Positions 25,457 through 34,082 of a stretch of DNA of 64,000 nt are shown in pieces. Within the stretch, counting starts at the first letter, position 1. Each line of letters begins with the position of its first letter. The notes beneath the pieces were generated by a model. It had not been told where the DNA came from. It did no database searches and saw nothing but the letters and a program-made list of their open reading frames with translations. The DNA is taken from positions 558,001 through 622,000 of the forward strand of contig CAXXHC010000003.1 of assembly GCA_963663525.2 (NCBI GenBank), in the 5' to 3' direction. The position numbers were made by a program, and so were the translations under genes. The DNA comes from G963663525 sp963663525 (GTDB lineage: Bacteria; Myxococcota_A; SURF-8; G963663525).

Positions 25457-27118
25457 ATGACGGAAAGCAACAATTCCTCACAATCGGTGGAAAACACAAG
25501 CAGACTCAAGGGAATGGAGGAAATCATTCGTAAATTTCCCGAGGTGATTTACGTGACCGATCCTCAAACCCACGAAGTGATCCTCGTCAACGATCTGTTT
25601 GCCGAAGCCATCGGTGAAGACCCGGTCGGCAAAAAATGCTATAAAGCGTTTCAGAACCTCGACGAGCCTTGTCCGTTTTGCACCAACGACATTATCGCCA
25701 AGACGAATAAGCCGTATACATGGGAGTTTCACAACCAGAATCTTGACCGCCATTACTACATCTCGGATCAAATGATCGACTGGCCCGATGGTCGGAGAGT
25801 TCGGTTCGAAGTGGCAATCGATATCACGGATAAGGTCAAGGCAGAGAACGAACGGAATAAATTCTTCGATTTGTCGATCGATATGGTCAGCATTTCCACT
25901 CCGGACGGACAATTCAAGCAGTTGAATCCCGCTTGGGAACAGGCACTTGGATGGAGCTTGGAAGAATTAACATCCAAGCCCTTCGTAGAATTCATTCATC
26001 CTGATGATTTGGAAAAAACAATTGACGCCACAAAGGATTCTCTACAAGGTGATATCCTCAATTTTCAAAACCGATATCAACACAAAGATGGATCGTTTCG
26101 CTGGCTCAGTTGGGTCAGCCGCTATGATGCCAACGAAAAGCTCGTTTACAGTATCGCTCGGGACATTACGGACGAGCGTGAACAGGCCATCGCTCTTCAA
26201 GAACGCATCAAGGAACTCAATTGCCTCACTGAGGTTTCTGTGCTTCTGGCGGAAGCGGATACCGACTACGACGAAGCCATGCAGCATATCGTCGATTTGA
26301 TTCCGAAATCCTGGCAGGTTCCCGAGCGGACGAGTGCGAAAATCACCGTAACAGGGAAAACATTTTCCTCTGCCAATCTGAAGGAAAGCCCGATTCGTCA
26401 GACGATGAAAATTACATTACCGGGGGACAATCACCCCGGTGTGATCGAAGTGTTTTACGACGACCAAGATGGAACGATAGGCCCCAATCCATTTTTGGAA
26501 GAGGAAGAAGTTCTTCTCAAATCCATCGCACGTGAAATCAGCAAATTCATTGTGCGTAGGCGAGCGCTCTTCGAACTTCGCGAGCATAAAAATAACTTAG
26601 AGAAAATGGTGGCGGAACGTACGGACGATCTGAAGAAAGCCAACGAGCAGTTCGAATGGGAAGCCTCGGAAAGCCGACGCAAGGCGGAAATCATCAAGCA
26701 GCAGGCGGAAGATATCCTGGAGCTTTCCACGCCCGTCATGCAGGTGTGGGACGGTGTGCTGCTGGCCCCGCTGATTGGCAATCTCGACAGTCGGCGCGCC
26801 CAGAATTTCATGGAAGTTCTTCTGAACTCTGTTGCCAGAAACAATACCGAGGTGGCAATCATCGACATTACGGGAGTGGGGATTATCGACACGGAAACCG
26901 GACGCAACGTGCTTGAAACCATCACGGCCATTGGTCTTTTGGGTGCGAAAGTGATCCTCACTGGAGTACGAGCAACGGTTGCGCAAACCCTGGTTCATCT
27001 CGGAGTGGACCTTTCCACCATCGAGACCCGCTCTTCGCTCAAATCCGGGTTGCAACTTGCGTTGGCGATCCGGTCGAACGACAACGTGAACGGCATGAAC
27101 AAGCGTAACGGGAGGTAA
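25457..27118 (+). CDS. RsbR-type stressosome protein with two PAS domains and STAS domain
   Basis: The ~554-residue RsbR paralogue has a first PAS (~20-135; a CPFC cysteine pair lies in LDEPCPFCTNDII), a second PAS (~135-255; FIHPDDLEKTIDATKDSLQG) and a region of mixed fold (~255-380). A coiled coil follows (~380-425: NNLEKMVAERTDDLKKANEQ), then a C-terminal STAS (~430-545). Thr479 (IIDTETG) and Thr511 (AQTLVH) match the RsbT target threonines. Its STAS is close to that of the preceding RsbR (LLGA-x-VILTG shared), indicating duplication with different sensors. ATG 25457 follows GGAGG. The CPFC motif could bind metal or sense redox. Confidence 0.85.
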   Translation: MTESNNSSQSVENTSRLKGMEEIIRKFPEVIYVTDPQTHEVILVNDLFAEAIGEDPVGKKCYKAFQNLDEPCPFCTNDIIAKTNKPYTWEFHNQNLDRHYYISDQMIDWPDGRRVRFEVAIDITDKVKAENERNKFFDLSIDMVSISTPDGQFKQLNPAWEQALGWSLEELTSKPFVEFIHPDDLEKTIDATKDSLQGDILNFQNRYQHKDGSFRWLSWVSRYDANEKLVYSIARDITDEREQAIALQERIKELNCLTEVSVLLAEADTDYDEAMQHIVDLIPKSWQVPERTSAKITVTGKTFSSANLKESPIRQTMKITLPGDNHPGVIEVFYDDQDGTIGPNPFLEEEEVLLKSIAREISKFIVRRRALFELREHKNNLEKMVAERTDDLKKANEQFEWEASESRRKAEIIKQQAEDILELSTPVMQVWDGVLLAPLIGNLDSRRAQNFMEVLLNSVARNNTEVAIIDITGVGIIDTETGRNVLETITAIGLLGAKVILTGVRATVAQTLVHLGVDLSTIETRSSLKSGLQLALAIRSNDNVNGMNKRNGR

Positions 27119-27120
27119 AG

Positions 27121-27498
27121 ATGCCGGAAGAAAACATCTCCGTAATCCGCGTTCGTGACAAACTCCTCGTTACGATTCCTCCCGATCCGGACGACCGGAC
27201 GATTTCGTTGCTTCAGGAAAAGGTGCTTGGGGCGATGGAGCAATCCGAGGCGCTTGGACTGGTTCTCGACGTGTCGATGGTCGAGACGCTGGATTCCTAT
27301 TTTGCCCGGACCATCGTGGAAACCACGGACATGGTTTCCATGATGGGCGGTTCGACCGTGATCGCCGGGATGCAGCCCATGGTGGCGATAACCGTAACAC
27401 AACTCGGTCTTTCCTTGGGTCGCACGATGGCGGCTCTCGACGTAGACCGGGCTCTTGATCTTCTCAACGAAATGAACATCGGAGATCAACATGGATAG
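27121..27498 (+). CDS. rsbS: RsbS-type stressosome STAS protein
   Basis: This single STAS domain of 125 residues has the RsbS hallmarks: LGLVLDVSMVETLDSYFART, SMMGGSTVIAGMQPMVAITV and TQLGLSLG. Ser59 in DSYFAR corresponds exactly in number and context to the RsbT-phosphorylated Ser59 of B. subtilis RsbS. RsbS holds RsbT on the stressosome until phosphorylated. It starts 2 bp after the upstream rsbR-like stop and overlaps rsbT by 8 bp, the conserved R-S-T order. Confidence 0.93.
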   Translation: MPEENISVIRVRDKLLVTIPPDPDDRTISLLQEKVLGAMEQSEALGLVLDVSMVETLDSYFARTIVETTDMVSMMGGSTVIAGMQPMVAITVTQLGLSLGRTMAALDVDRALDLLNEMNIGDQHG

Positions 27499-27928
27499 CC
27501 GAAAAAACGGCGAAGTGAATATTTCGAGCGAAATGGACATTATCACCGCTCGCAAAGCAGTCAGGCAGGTGGCCGTTGAAATTGGTTTCAGCCTTACCGA
27601 CGTCACCCGTATCGTGACCTCGGCTTCGGAATTGGCCCGAAATATCGTCACATATGCCGAAAAAGGTGTCATGAGCTGGCGCAAGATCAACGGTATGGAG
27701 GGAAAGGGTATCGAGATTACGTTTACGGACAAGGGCCCCGGAATTCCCGATATCGCCGAGGCGGAAACACCAGGATTTTCAAGTGGAAAAGGATTGGGTA
27801 TGGGGTTGTCGGGTGCGAAAAGACTGATGGGAGAGTTGGACATCGAATCGGAAAAAGGCCAGGGGACGAAAGTCACCGTTAGAAAATGGCTTAAGAGGTA
27901 TCATGCAGAACGATCCCTCGGTGCTTAA
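27491..27928 (+). CDS. rsbT: RsbT-type serine/threonine kinase (switch protein)
   Basis: This is a GHKL-fold kinase of 145 residues that phosphorylates RsbR and RsbS and is then released to its downstream target. Boxes are intact: N box (SASELARNIVTYAEKG), G1 (FTDKGPGIPD) and G2 (GKGLGMGLSGAKRLMGEL). It starts 8 bp inside rsbS and ends 26 bp into the next gene, a GHKL-phosphatase fusion. In B. subtilis the released RsbT activates RsbU. No RsbU is present here, so the target must be something else, most simply one of the cluster's phosphatase or kinase proteins. Confidence 0.93.
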   Translation: MDSRKNGEVNISSEMDIITARKAVRQVAVEIGFSLTDVTRIVTSASELARNIVTYAEKGVMSWRKINGMEGKGIEITFTDKGPGIPDIAEAETPGFSSGKGLGMGLSGAKRLMGELDIESEKGQGTKVTVRKWLKRYHAERSLGA

Positions 27929-28928
27929 AATCGATATCAGGGAAGAACCGGACGCGCTTCAGGCGCAGCGTCTGGCTTCTCCTTTTCTGGAAAACAGTTT
28001 TTCATCAAAGAAGCTTTGCGACGAAGTGCTGCTGGTCATCAAGGAACTGGCCACCAATCTGGAACGCCATGCCAAAGGCGGAATCCTCATTCTACGAAAC
28101 ATCCAGGAAGGCGACGAACGCGGAGTGAGTGTTCAATCGCTGGACTGGGGGCCCGGCATCGCCAGCGTGGAGCGGGCGATGTCCGATCGATTTTCCACAT
28201 CGGGAGGATTGGGATTGGGGCTTGGAACGGTCAATCGCCTGATGGACGAAATGTGGATCGAACCCAGGGCAAGCACCGGCCAGGGAACGGTCGTGACTTG
28301 TAAAAAATGGGATGCGGTGCTTCCGGGTGTGTTGGAAAAATCTCCGTTGCAAATCGGAGTCGCCAGCCGACCGCATCCGGGTATGAGACAGAACGGTGAT
28401 TCCTTCGTTGTCAAATCGGGCAAGGATTTCGTATTTGTGGCTGTCATAGATGGCCTTGGACACGGACAGTTCGCCCATCGTGCCTCGCAGAAGGCGCGGT
28501 TGTTTTTGGAAAACCATTACAAAGGTACTTTCGGGGAGATTTTCCGTGGTGTCGGCTATGAATGCCGTTCGACCAGGGGTGTAGTGATGAGCGCAGCACG
28601 GATCGACTGGCGCCGAAAGCGGTTCGCTTTGGCGACCATCGGCAACATCGAAACGAGAATTCACGGCAGCTCCCAGCCGATTCACATGCCCACGAAACGG
28701 GGGATCATTGGTCAGGGGATCGCTCAGCCGAGAATTACCGAGCAGGAATGGGAACCTGGCGCGCAACTTGTCATGTTTTCCGATGGGTTGTCCTCTCATT
28801 GGCAACCGGAGGATATTCGACGCATCGCGAAGGATTCGGCGCAGTCGAGCGCTGCCCGGCTGTTGAGAAAGTACGCCAAGGAGAACGATGACGCAACGGT
28901 ACTGATTGCAAGATCGAAGGGGATATGA
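27903..28928 (+). CDS. RsbT-like GHKL ATPase fused to RsbX/SpoIIE-type phosphatase
   Basis: The 341-residue fusion has an N-terminal GHKL ATPase (~10-140) with N box (VIKELATNLERHAKGG), G1 (LDWGPGI) and G2 (SGGLGLGLGTVNRLMDEM). The C-terminal half (~150-340) is a PP2C-type phosphatase with complete metal ligands: RQNGDSF, VAVIDGLGHG, MFSDGLSS and ENDDATV. The phosphatase half is short, like RsbX, which resets RsbR/RsbS. Kinase and phosphatase in one chain could both write and erase phosphates on the stressosome or an anti-sigma antagonist. It overlaps rsbT by 26 bp and the next kinase by 4 bp. Confidence 0.88.
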   Translation: MQNDPSVLKIDIREEPDALQAQRLASPFLENSFSSKKLCDEVLLVIKELATNLERHAKGGILILRNIQEGDERGVSVQSLDWGPGIASVERAMSDRFSTSGGLGLGLGTVNRLMDEMWIEPRASTGQGTVVTCKKWDAVLPGVLEKSPLQIGVASRPHPGMRQNGDSFVVKSGKDFVFVAVIDGLGHGQFAHRASQKARLFLENHYKGTFGEIFRGVGYECRSTRGVVMSAARIDWRRKRFALATIGNIETRIHGSSQPIHMPTKRGIIGQGIAQPRITEQEWEPGAQLVMFSDGLSSHWQPEDIRRIAKDSAQSSAARLLRKYAKENDDATVLIARSKGI

Positions 28929-29821
28929 ACATCGACAAACTCAATGAAGAAATCGCGTCTCTACGCAGTCAGAACCATGATCTCGTGGAGGAATTAGAGC
29001 GTACAAACCACGAACTGATGGAATTCGCCGTCATTCTCGACGCAAAGGTCGAAGAAAAAACGAAAACCATCATGGAGATCAACAGCCAGCTTGAGGAGCG
29101 AGTACAGCAACGGACCCGAGAACTCGAAGCCGCCAACAAGGAACTGGAGGCGTTCGCGCATTCGGTGTCGCACGATCTTCGAGCCCCGCTGAGAGCGATC
29201 GACGGCTTCAGCCAAGCTATTGTTGAAGACTATTCGGATATTTTCGACGATACCGCAAAGCTTTATTTCGATCGCATTCGCAACGCTACCATGCAAATGG
29301 CGAGTCTTATCGATGATTTGCTGGAGTTGTCGCGAATCACCCGCTCCGATTTCAGTACTAGTTCCGTCGATCTTGCGGTACTTGCGAACGATACGATACG
29401 ACTTTTGCACATGACGGAGCCGGAGAGACCGTATACATTCATTTGTCCTGCCAGTATCAACGTTCGGGCGGATCTCGGTCTGATGAGCATCGCCCTCAAC
29501 AATCTTTTGGGAAATGCCTGGAAATACACGGCAAAAACGGACCGTGCCATGATCGAGTTCGGTTTCATGGAGCAAAACGGGAAACCGGTCTATTTTATCA
29601 AGGATAATGGGGTTGGTTTCGACAACAAATACGTGGATACCCTTTTTCAGCCATTTCAGCGTTTGCATCCCCGTTCCGAGTTTGAAGGCACCGGTGTGGG
29701 GTTGGCCACTGTCGTTCGGGTGATCCAACGTCACAACGGAGAAATCTGGGGAGAAGGGGAAGAAGGAAAAGGGGCGAGTTTTTTCTTTACGCTGGGAACC
29801 CGATCGGAGGTTTCATCATGA
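28925..29821 (+). CDS. Soluble histidine kinase with N-terminal coiled coil
   Basis: The 298-residue kinase has no sensor fold. Residues 1-72 are a continuous coiled coil (LNEEIASLRSQNHDLVEELE). A HisKA follows with phospho-His83 (SVSHDLRAPLRAIDGF), then an HATPase (NNLLGNAWKYTAKT, KDNGVGFDNKY, EGTGVGLATVVRVIQRH). This catalytic type is the one seen in phytochrome-like kinases that pair with Rcp1 regulators, and the next gene is indeed an Rcp1-type receiver overlapping by 4 bp (ATGA). The missing sensor implies control through protein contact, plausibly by the stressosome proteins encoded just upstream. Confidence 0.9.
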   Translation: MNIDKLNEEIASLRSQNHDLVEELERTNHELMEFAVILDAKVEEKTKTIMEINSQLEERVQQRTRELEAANKELEAFAHSVSHDLRAPLRAIDGFSQAIVEDYSDIFDDTAKLYFDRIRNATMQMASLIDDLLELSRITRSDFSTSSVDLAVLANDTIRLLHMTEPERPYTFICPASINVRADLGLMSIALNNLLGNAWKYTAKTDRAMIEFGFMEQNGKPVYFIKDNGVGFDNKYVDTLFQPFQRLHPRSEFEGTGVGLATVVRVIQRHNGEIWGEGEEGKGASFFFTLGTRSEVSS

Positions 29822-30273
29822 ATCCACGCAAACGCAATGTCATTTTTATGGTAGAGGACAATCCGGACGACGAACTTCTCACGAGAAGGGCGTTGAAGGC
29901 TCACAATCTCATCAACGAGATTGTTGTGGCCCACGATGGTCAGGAGGCCGTGGATTATCTTTCCGGTGAAAAGGAGTACGGGAACGGACGCCTGACCGAG
30001 CGTATCGCTATCATTCTATTGGATCTAAAGCTGCCGAAAATCAATGGTTTGGATGTGCTGAAATGGATTCGAGCCAATTCTGCAACGAAGACGATACCCG
30101 TAATTATTCTGACGTCTTCAAAGGAAGAAAGCGACATTGCCGAAAGCTATCGTTCCGGTGCCAATAGCTATGTGCAAAAACCCGTTGATTTCTCGAAGTT
30201 TACGGAAGCGGTCAAGATTTTGGGCATGTACTGGCTTATTCTCAATGAACCCTATTCCGGCAATAACCAATGA
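29818..30273 (+). CDS. Rcp1-family single-domain response regulator
   Basis: The 151-residue stand-alone receiver is of the Rcp1 type: VEDNPDDELLTRRALKA, the extended loop YLSGEKEYGNG, phospho-Asp69 (IILLDLKLPKINGLD), VIILTSSKEESD and YVQKPVDFSKF. There is no output domain. It overlaps the preceding soluble kinase and the following large hybrid kinase by 4 bp each, so all three should be made together. It probably accepts phosphate from the former and may deliver it onward. Confidence 0.93.
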   Translation: MNPRKRNVIFMVEDNPDDELLTRRALKAHNLINEIVVAHDGQEAVDYLSGEKEYGNGRLTERIAIILLDLKLPKINGLDVLKWIRANSATKTIPVIILTSSKEESDIAESYRSGANSYVQKPVDFSKFTEAVKILGMYWLILNEPYSGNNQ

Positions 30274-33200
30274 ACGCGCACCTCAACATTTTGTTTATCG
30301 AGGATTCCGAAAGCGACGCGCTTCTTTTCGAGCGTGAAATGAAGAAAAACGGCTTTGTTGTCGATTCGACTCGAGTGCAGACCCGTGAAGAGCTTGATGA
30401 TGCGCTGCGGCAGGATGACTGGAACCTGATTGTGATCGACTACGTGGTTCCTGGTCTTAATGGCTTGGATGCTTTGAAGATCTGCACCGAAAAAAAACCG
30501 TTCGTACCGATTATCTCTATGAGCGGAATCGTGGATGAAAACGTCATTGTCGAGACCTTGCAATCCGGTGCTTACGATTACGTGTTGAAATCCAATTTTC
30601 GGCGGGTTTCGCACGCTGTGCGACGCGCCATCGAAAATGCCGAAATTCGCAAAAAAAATGCGTGGAACGAGGCGGAAAACGTTCGCCTGCACCGGGAATT
30701 GGCGCTGAAATACGAAATCGCTGACATCTGCCTATCGACGCCGGAAAAGGATATGTATAGCGCGGTGCTGAATGTCGTACTGCACGAACTGGACAGTCCT
30801 TTGGGTGTATTCGGCTACGTCAACGATCGAAACACCCTCGTCTGCCCGTCGATGACCTTCGATGTTTGGGAACGCTGCCAGATTCCAAACAAAACCAACG
30901 AGTTTCCGCAACGGATTTGGGGAGGTATTTGGGGCAAAGCGCTGATCGAGAAAAGGGTTACGATGACGAACGAACCCTGCAAGGTTCCCCAAGGGCATCT
31001 TCCGATTACAAGGTCGCTCAATGTTCCGGTGTTGTACAAAGGCGAGCGCATCGGCCTGTTCATGGTGGCAAATAAAACGACGGATTACACGGAAAACGAC
31101 ACGTTATTGCTGAAAATGATCGCCAATCACATTTCTCCGATTCTCCAGTCCCGGCTCGAAATGGCAAGGGAATTGTACAGAAGGAAACGGGCCGAGAATC
31201 GGTTCGCACTTGCCATCGAAGGTGCCAACGACGGTGTATGGGATTGGGATATGCGCACCGAAGAAATGTATTTTTCGCCTCGCTGGAAAGAAATGATCGG
31301 ATATCGCGACGAAGAGTTGGAAAACCGCTTGGAAGTCTGGGAGGAACGTATCCACCCGCAGGATCTCGAACATGTTCGGGGGATGATCCGCTCGTGTCTG
31401 TATGGTGAACGGGACAGCTTTTCCCTGGAATATCGCATTCGTCATAAAAATGGCGATTACCGGTGGATTCTCATTTGCGGAGCCTGCAAACGCAACGAGA
31501 CAGGAAAACCTGTGTTGCTGGCGGGTTCCCACACCGATATCACCGAAAAGAAGCTGGCAGCAGAGGAACGCGATAGGCTGTACAAAGAGGCCGAGCAAAA
31601 GGCCAGCGAGACGAGTTCACTGCTCGATGGCGCGAAAGCCGTGCTGGAGGAAGACGAATTTATCGTGATTGCCAGGAGATTGTTTGATGCAGGTTGCCGA
31701 AACACCGGCGCTACGTCGGGATATGTGGCTCTGCTGAGCGACGACGGACAGGAAAACGAAGTCCTTTTCCTGGAATCTGGCGGGTTGCCCTGCTCGGTAA
31801 ATCCCGATCTGCCGATGCCGGTTCGGGGATTGCGTGGACAGGTGTATGCATCCGGCAAAGTGGCCTTCGACAACAACTTTCAAAACAGCAAATGGATGGA
31901 ATTCCTGCCCGAAGGGCATGTCCAGTTGAAAAACGTACTTTTCGCGCCACTCAACGTGGAGGGGCGAACTGTCGGCATCATGGGGCTTGCGAACAAACCC
32001 ACGGATTTTACGGATCAAGACCTGCATATTGCCGAGGGATTCGGAGAACTTGCGGCGATTGCTCTGAAAAACACGCGTATTCGCGAGGCGTTGCGGCAAA
32101 GCGAAGAGAAACATCGCCTGCTGGCCGAAAACACTGCCGATGTGATTTGGATGATGGGATTGGATGCGACGTTCACTTACGTCAATCCAGCCATCGAAAA
32201 ATTCTTCGGATACTCTCCAGAAGAATTTATCGGCACCAATATCAGTAACCATTCGGACGATAAGAATCTACAGATCATGCTTGAAGTGATCCAGGAATGT
32301 ATAGCGCAAGAGCCGAATTTCGAAGCGGTTACCTTCGAAGTGGAAATGATAAGAAAAGATGGTGAAACGATTCCCGTAGAAATCATGGGAAAAATCCTCA
32401 CGGACGAAGATGGGCAACCCGTGGCGTTGCAAGGTGTGACGCGGGATATCACCGAACGTAAAAAAGCGGAACGGGCTCTGATCGATTACAAAGAGCACCT
32501 GGAAAAAGAGGTGAAGGAGCGTACCGCTGACCTTAGAAATGCATTGAATCAGGCCGAAGAATCGCACGAACGCATTGACACCATCTTGAAATCCGTGGCC
32601 GATGGATTGATCGTCACCGACAGGCACAACCACGTGCTGCTGATGAACCGCGCGGCGGAGGACATTTTGGGAATCCGTTTCAGCGAAGCGGTCAGTCGGT
32701 CCATTGAGTACGCCATTGAAGACAAAACCCTGCGTGAAAAGATCATGTACACGCTTGGAAAACAGCAAACCGGCTACGAGTTCGATTTCACCCACGAAGA
32801 TCCGGTGAATCGCACGAAAAAGACCATGCGTGGCCGTACATCGGTCGTACCGGATCGGCAAGGTGGTATCAGTGGTATCGTGACGATTATTCAGGATGTC
32901 ACCAAAGAACGCGAAATCGACCGCATGAAGACGGAGTTCATCTCGACGGCGGCCCACGAACTGCGTACGCCGCTGACCTCGATTCGGGGATTTTCGGAGA
33001 TTCTGCTCGTTCGGGACGACATTCCCGAAGAAAGCAGAAAAAAGTATTTAGGATACATCAACAAGCAATCCGTCGGACTGGCGAACATCATCAACGATTT
33101 GTTGGATATCTCCCGTATCGAATCGGGTATCGGATTCGCGTTGCATAAAGAACTCTGTGACGGTAGGCAGGCGATCGAAGCCATTCTACCGCAATTCCAG

Positions 33201-33623
33201 GAAATCGGCAAAAAACATGTTTTTGTTGTACAAATGTGCGAAGAACCGATTACATTGTACGTAGATCATGATAAAATGGGGCAGGTTTTAACGAATTTGT
33301 TGAGTAATTCCGTTAAATATTCACCGAAAGGTGGTACAATTACGATAAAGACCGGCATTGAAGACGCGAAAAAAGACAACGACCGACCGAGCTTTTTCAT
33401 TTCGGTGCAAGACGAAGGAATGGGAATGACGCAAGAGCAAGTGGAACATATTTACGACAAATTCTACCGTGCCGACGCATCGAACACGGCCATTGAAGGA
33501 ACGGGACTCGGCATGAGTATCGTCAAGCATATCGTGGAAGCTCACGATGGCAGAATTGACATCTCAAGTCAAAAAGGAAAGGGAACCACCGTTACGGTTT
33601 TTCTCCCTCTGAATGGGAAATGA
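30270..33623 (+). CDS. Large hybrid sensor kinase REC-GAF-PAS-GAF-PAS-PAS-HisKA-HATPase
   Basis: This 1117-residue cytoplasmic kinase has an N-terminal receiver (IEDSESDALLF, phospho-Asp57 in VIDYVVPGLNG, Lys in YVLKSN), GAF ~145-305, PAS ~310-430 (IHPQDLEHVRGM), GAF ~450-605 (SGYVALLSDDGQ, VQLKNVLFAPLNVEGRTVGI), PAS ~615-735, PAS ~765-880, HisKA with His896 (STAAHELRTPLTSIRGF) and HATPase (LLSNSVKYSPKGG, DEGMGMTQEQ, GTGLGMSIVKHIVEAHDG). The second GAF is highly similar to that of the kinase at 20378, including LFLESGGLPC, so the two genes share a duplicated module. It starts 4 bp inside the Rcp1-like gene. The catalytic half is active-looking. Confidence 0.9.
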   Translation: MNAHLNILFIEDSESDALLFEREMKKNGFVVDSTRVQTREELDDALRQDDWNLIVIDYVVPGLNGLDALKICTEKKPFVPIISMSGIVDENVIVETLQSGAYDYVLKSNFRRVSHAVRRAIENAEIRKKNAWNEAENVRLHRELALKYEIADICLSTPEKDMYSAVLNVVLHELDSPLGVFGYVNDRNTLVCPSMTFDVWERCQIPNKTNEFPQRIWGGIWGKALIEKRVTMTNEPCKVPQGHLPITRSLNVPVLYKGERIGLFMVANKTTDYTENDTLLLKMIANHISPILQSRLEMARELYRRKRAENRFALAIEGANDGVWDWDMRTEEMYFSPRWKEMIGYRDEELENRLEVWEERIHPQDLEHVRGMIRSCLYGERDSFSLEYRIRHKNGDYRWILICGACKRNETGKPVLLAGSHTDITEKKLAAEERDRLYKEAEQKASETSSLLDGAKAVLEEDEFIVIARRLFDAGCRNTGATSGYVALLSDDGQENEVLFLESGGLPCSVNPDLPMPVRGLRGQVYASGKVAFDNNFQNSKWMEFLPEGHVQLKNVLFAPLNVEGRTVGIMGLANKPTDFTDQDLHIAEGFGELAAIALKNTRIREALRQSEEKHRLLAENTADVIWMMGLDATFTYVNPAIEKFFGYSPEEFIGTNISNHSDDKNLQIMLEVIQECIAQEPNFEAVTFEVEMIRKDGETIPVEIMGKILTDEDGQPVALQGVTRDITERKKAERALIDYKEHLEKEVKERTADLRNALNQAEESHERIDTILKSVADGLIVTDRHNHVLLMNRAAEDILGIRFSEAVSRSIEYAIEDKTLREKIMYTLGKQQTGYEFDFTHEDPVNRTKKTMRGRTSVVPDRQGGISGIVTIIQDVTKEREIDRMKTEFISTAAHELRTPLTSIRGFSEILLVRDDIPEESRKKYLGYINKQSVGLANIINDLLDISRIESGIGFALHKELCDGRQAIEAILPQFQEIGKKHVFVVQMCEEPITLYVDHDKMGQVLTNLLSNSVKYSPKGGTITIKTGIEDAKKDNDRPSFFISVQDEGMGMTQEQVEHIYDKFYRADASNTAIEGTGLGMSIVKHIVEAHDGRIDISSQKGKGTTVTVFLPLNGK

Positions 33624-33649
33624 TCTTTTACTTAGCATGGAGACTTTTG

Positions 33650-34018
33650 ATGAAAACAGTACTGATAGTGGACGACCAGCCGGAAGTTCGCGAACTCGTC
33701 AAAGTTGCACTAAGCATCGAGGATTTTACCATGCTTGAAGCAACCAACGGAGACGAAGCCGTGCGTCTGGCCAGGATGAACAGACCCGATTTAATCATCA
33801 TGGATCTGATGATGCCGGGAAATATTGATGGACTACAGGCCACGAAGCTTATCAAAGGTGATGCTCGCCTGACCAACTGCAAAGTCATCATCCTGACGGC
33901 ACGAAACCAGAAAGGCGATGAGGAAGAGTTCGTCAAGTCGGGTGCGGACGACTACTTTTTCAAGCCGTTCAGTCCATTGGAACTGATCGATAAAGTCGAT
34001 GAAATTTTGGAAAAATGA
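33650..34018 (+). CDS. CheY-like single-domain response regulator
   Basis: The 122-residue receiver has VDDQPEVREL, phospho-Asp52 (LIIMDLMMPGN), VIILTARNQKGD and DDYFFKPFSPLELID. Start ATG 33650 is preceded by GGAG with 7-bp spacing; the frame opens at 33620 but the extra ten residues look spurious. It follows the large hybrid kinase gene by 26 bp and is probably its phosphate acceptor. There is no output domain. Confidence 0.9.
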   Translation: MKTVLIVDDQPEVRELVKVALSIEDFTMLEATNGDEAVRLARMNRPDLIIMDLMMPGNIDGLQATKLIKGDARLTNCKVIILTARNQKGDEEEFVKSGADDYFFKPFSPLELIDKVDEILEK

Positions 34019-34082
34019 TGGTTTTTTTCGAGAAACTCCCGATGGTGCGTGAACCGTACCGGGTACGGGAGGAACAAACGAC

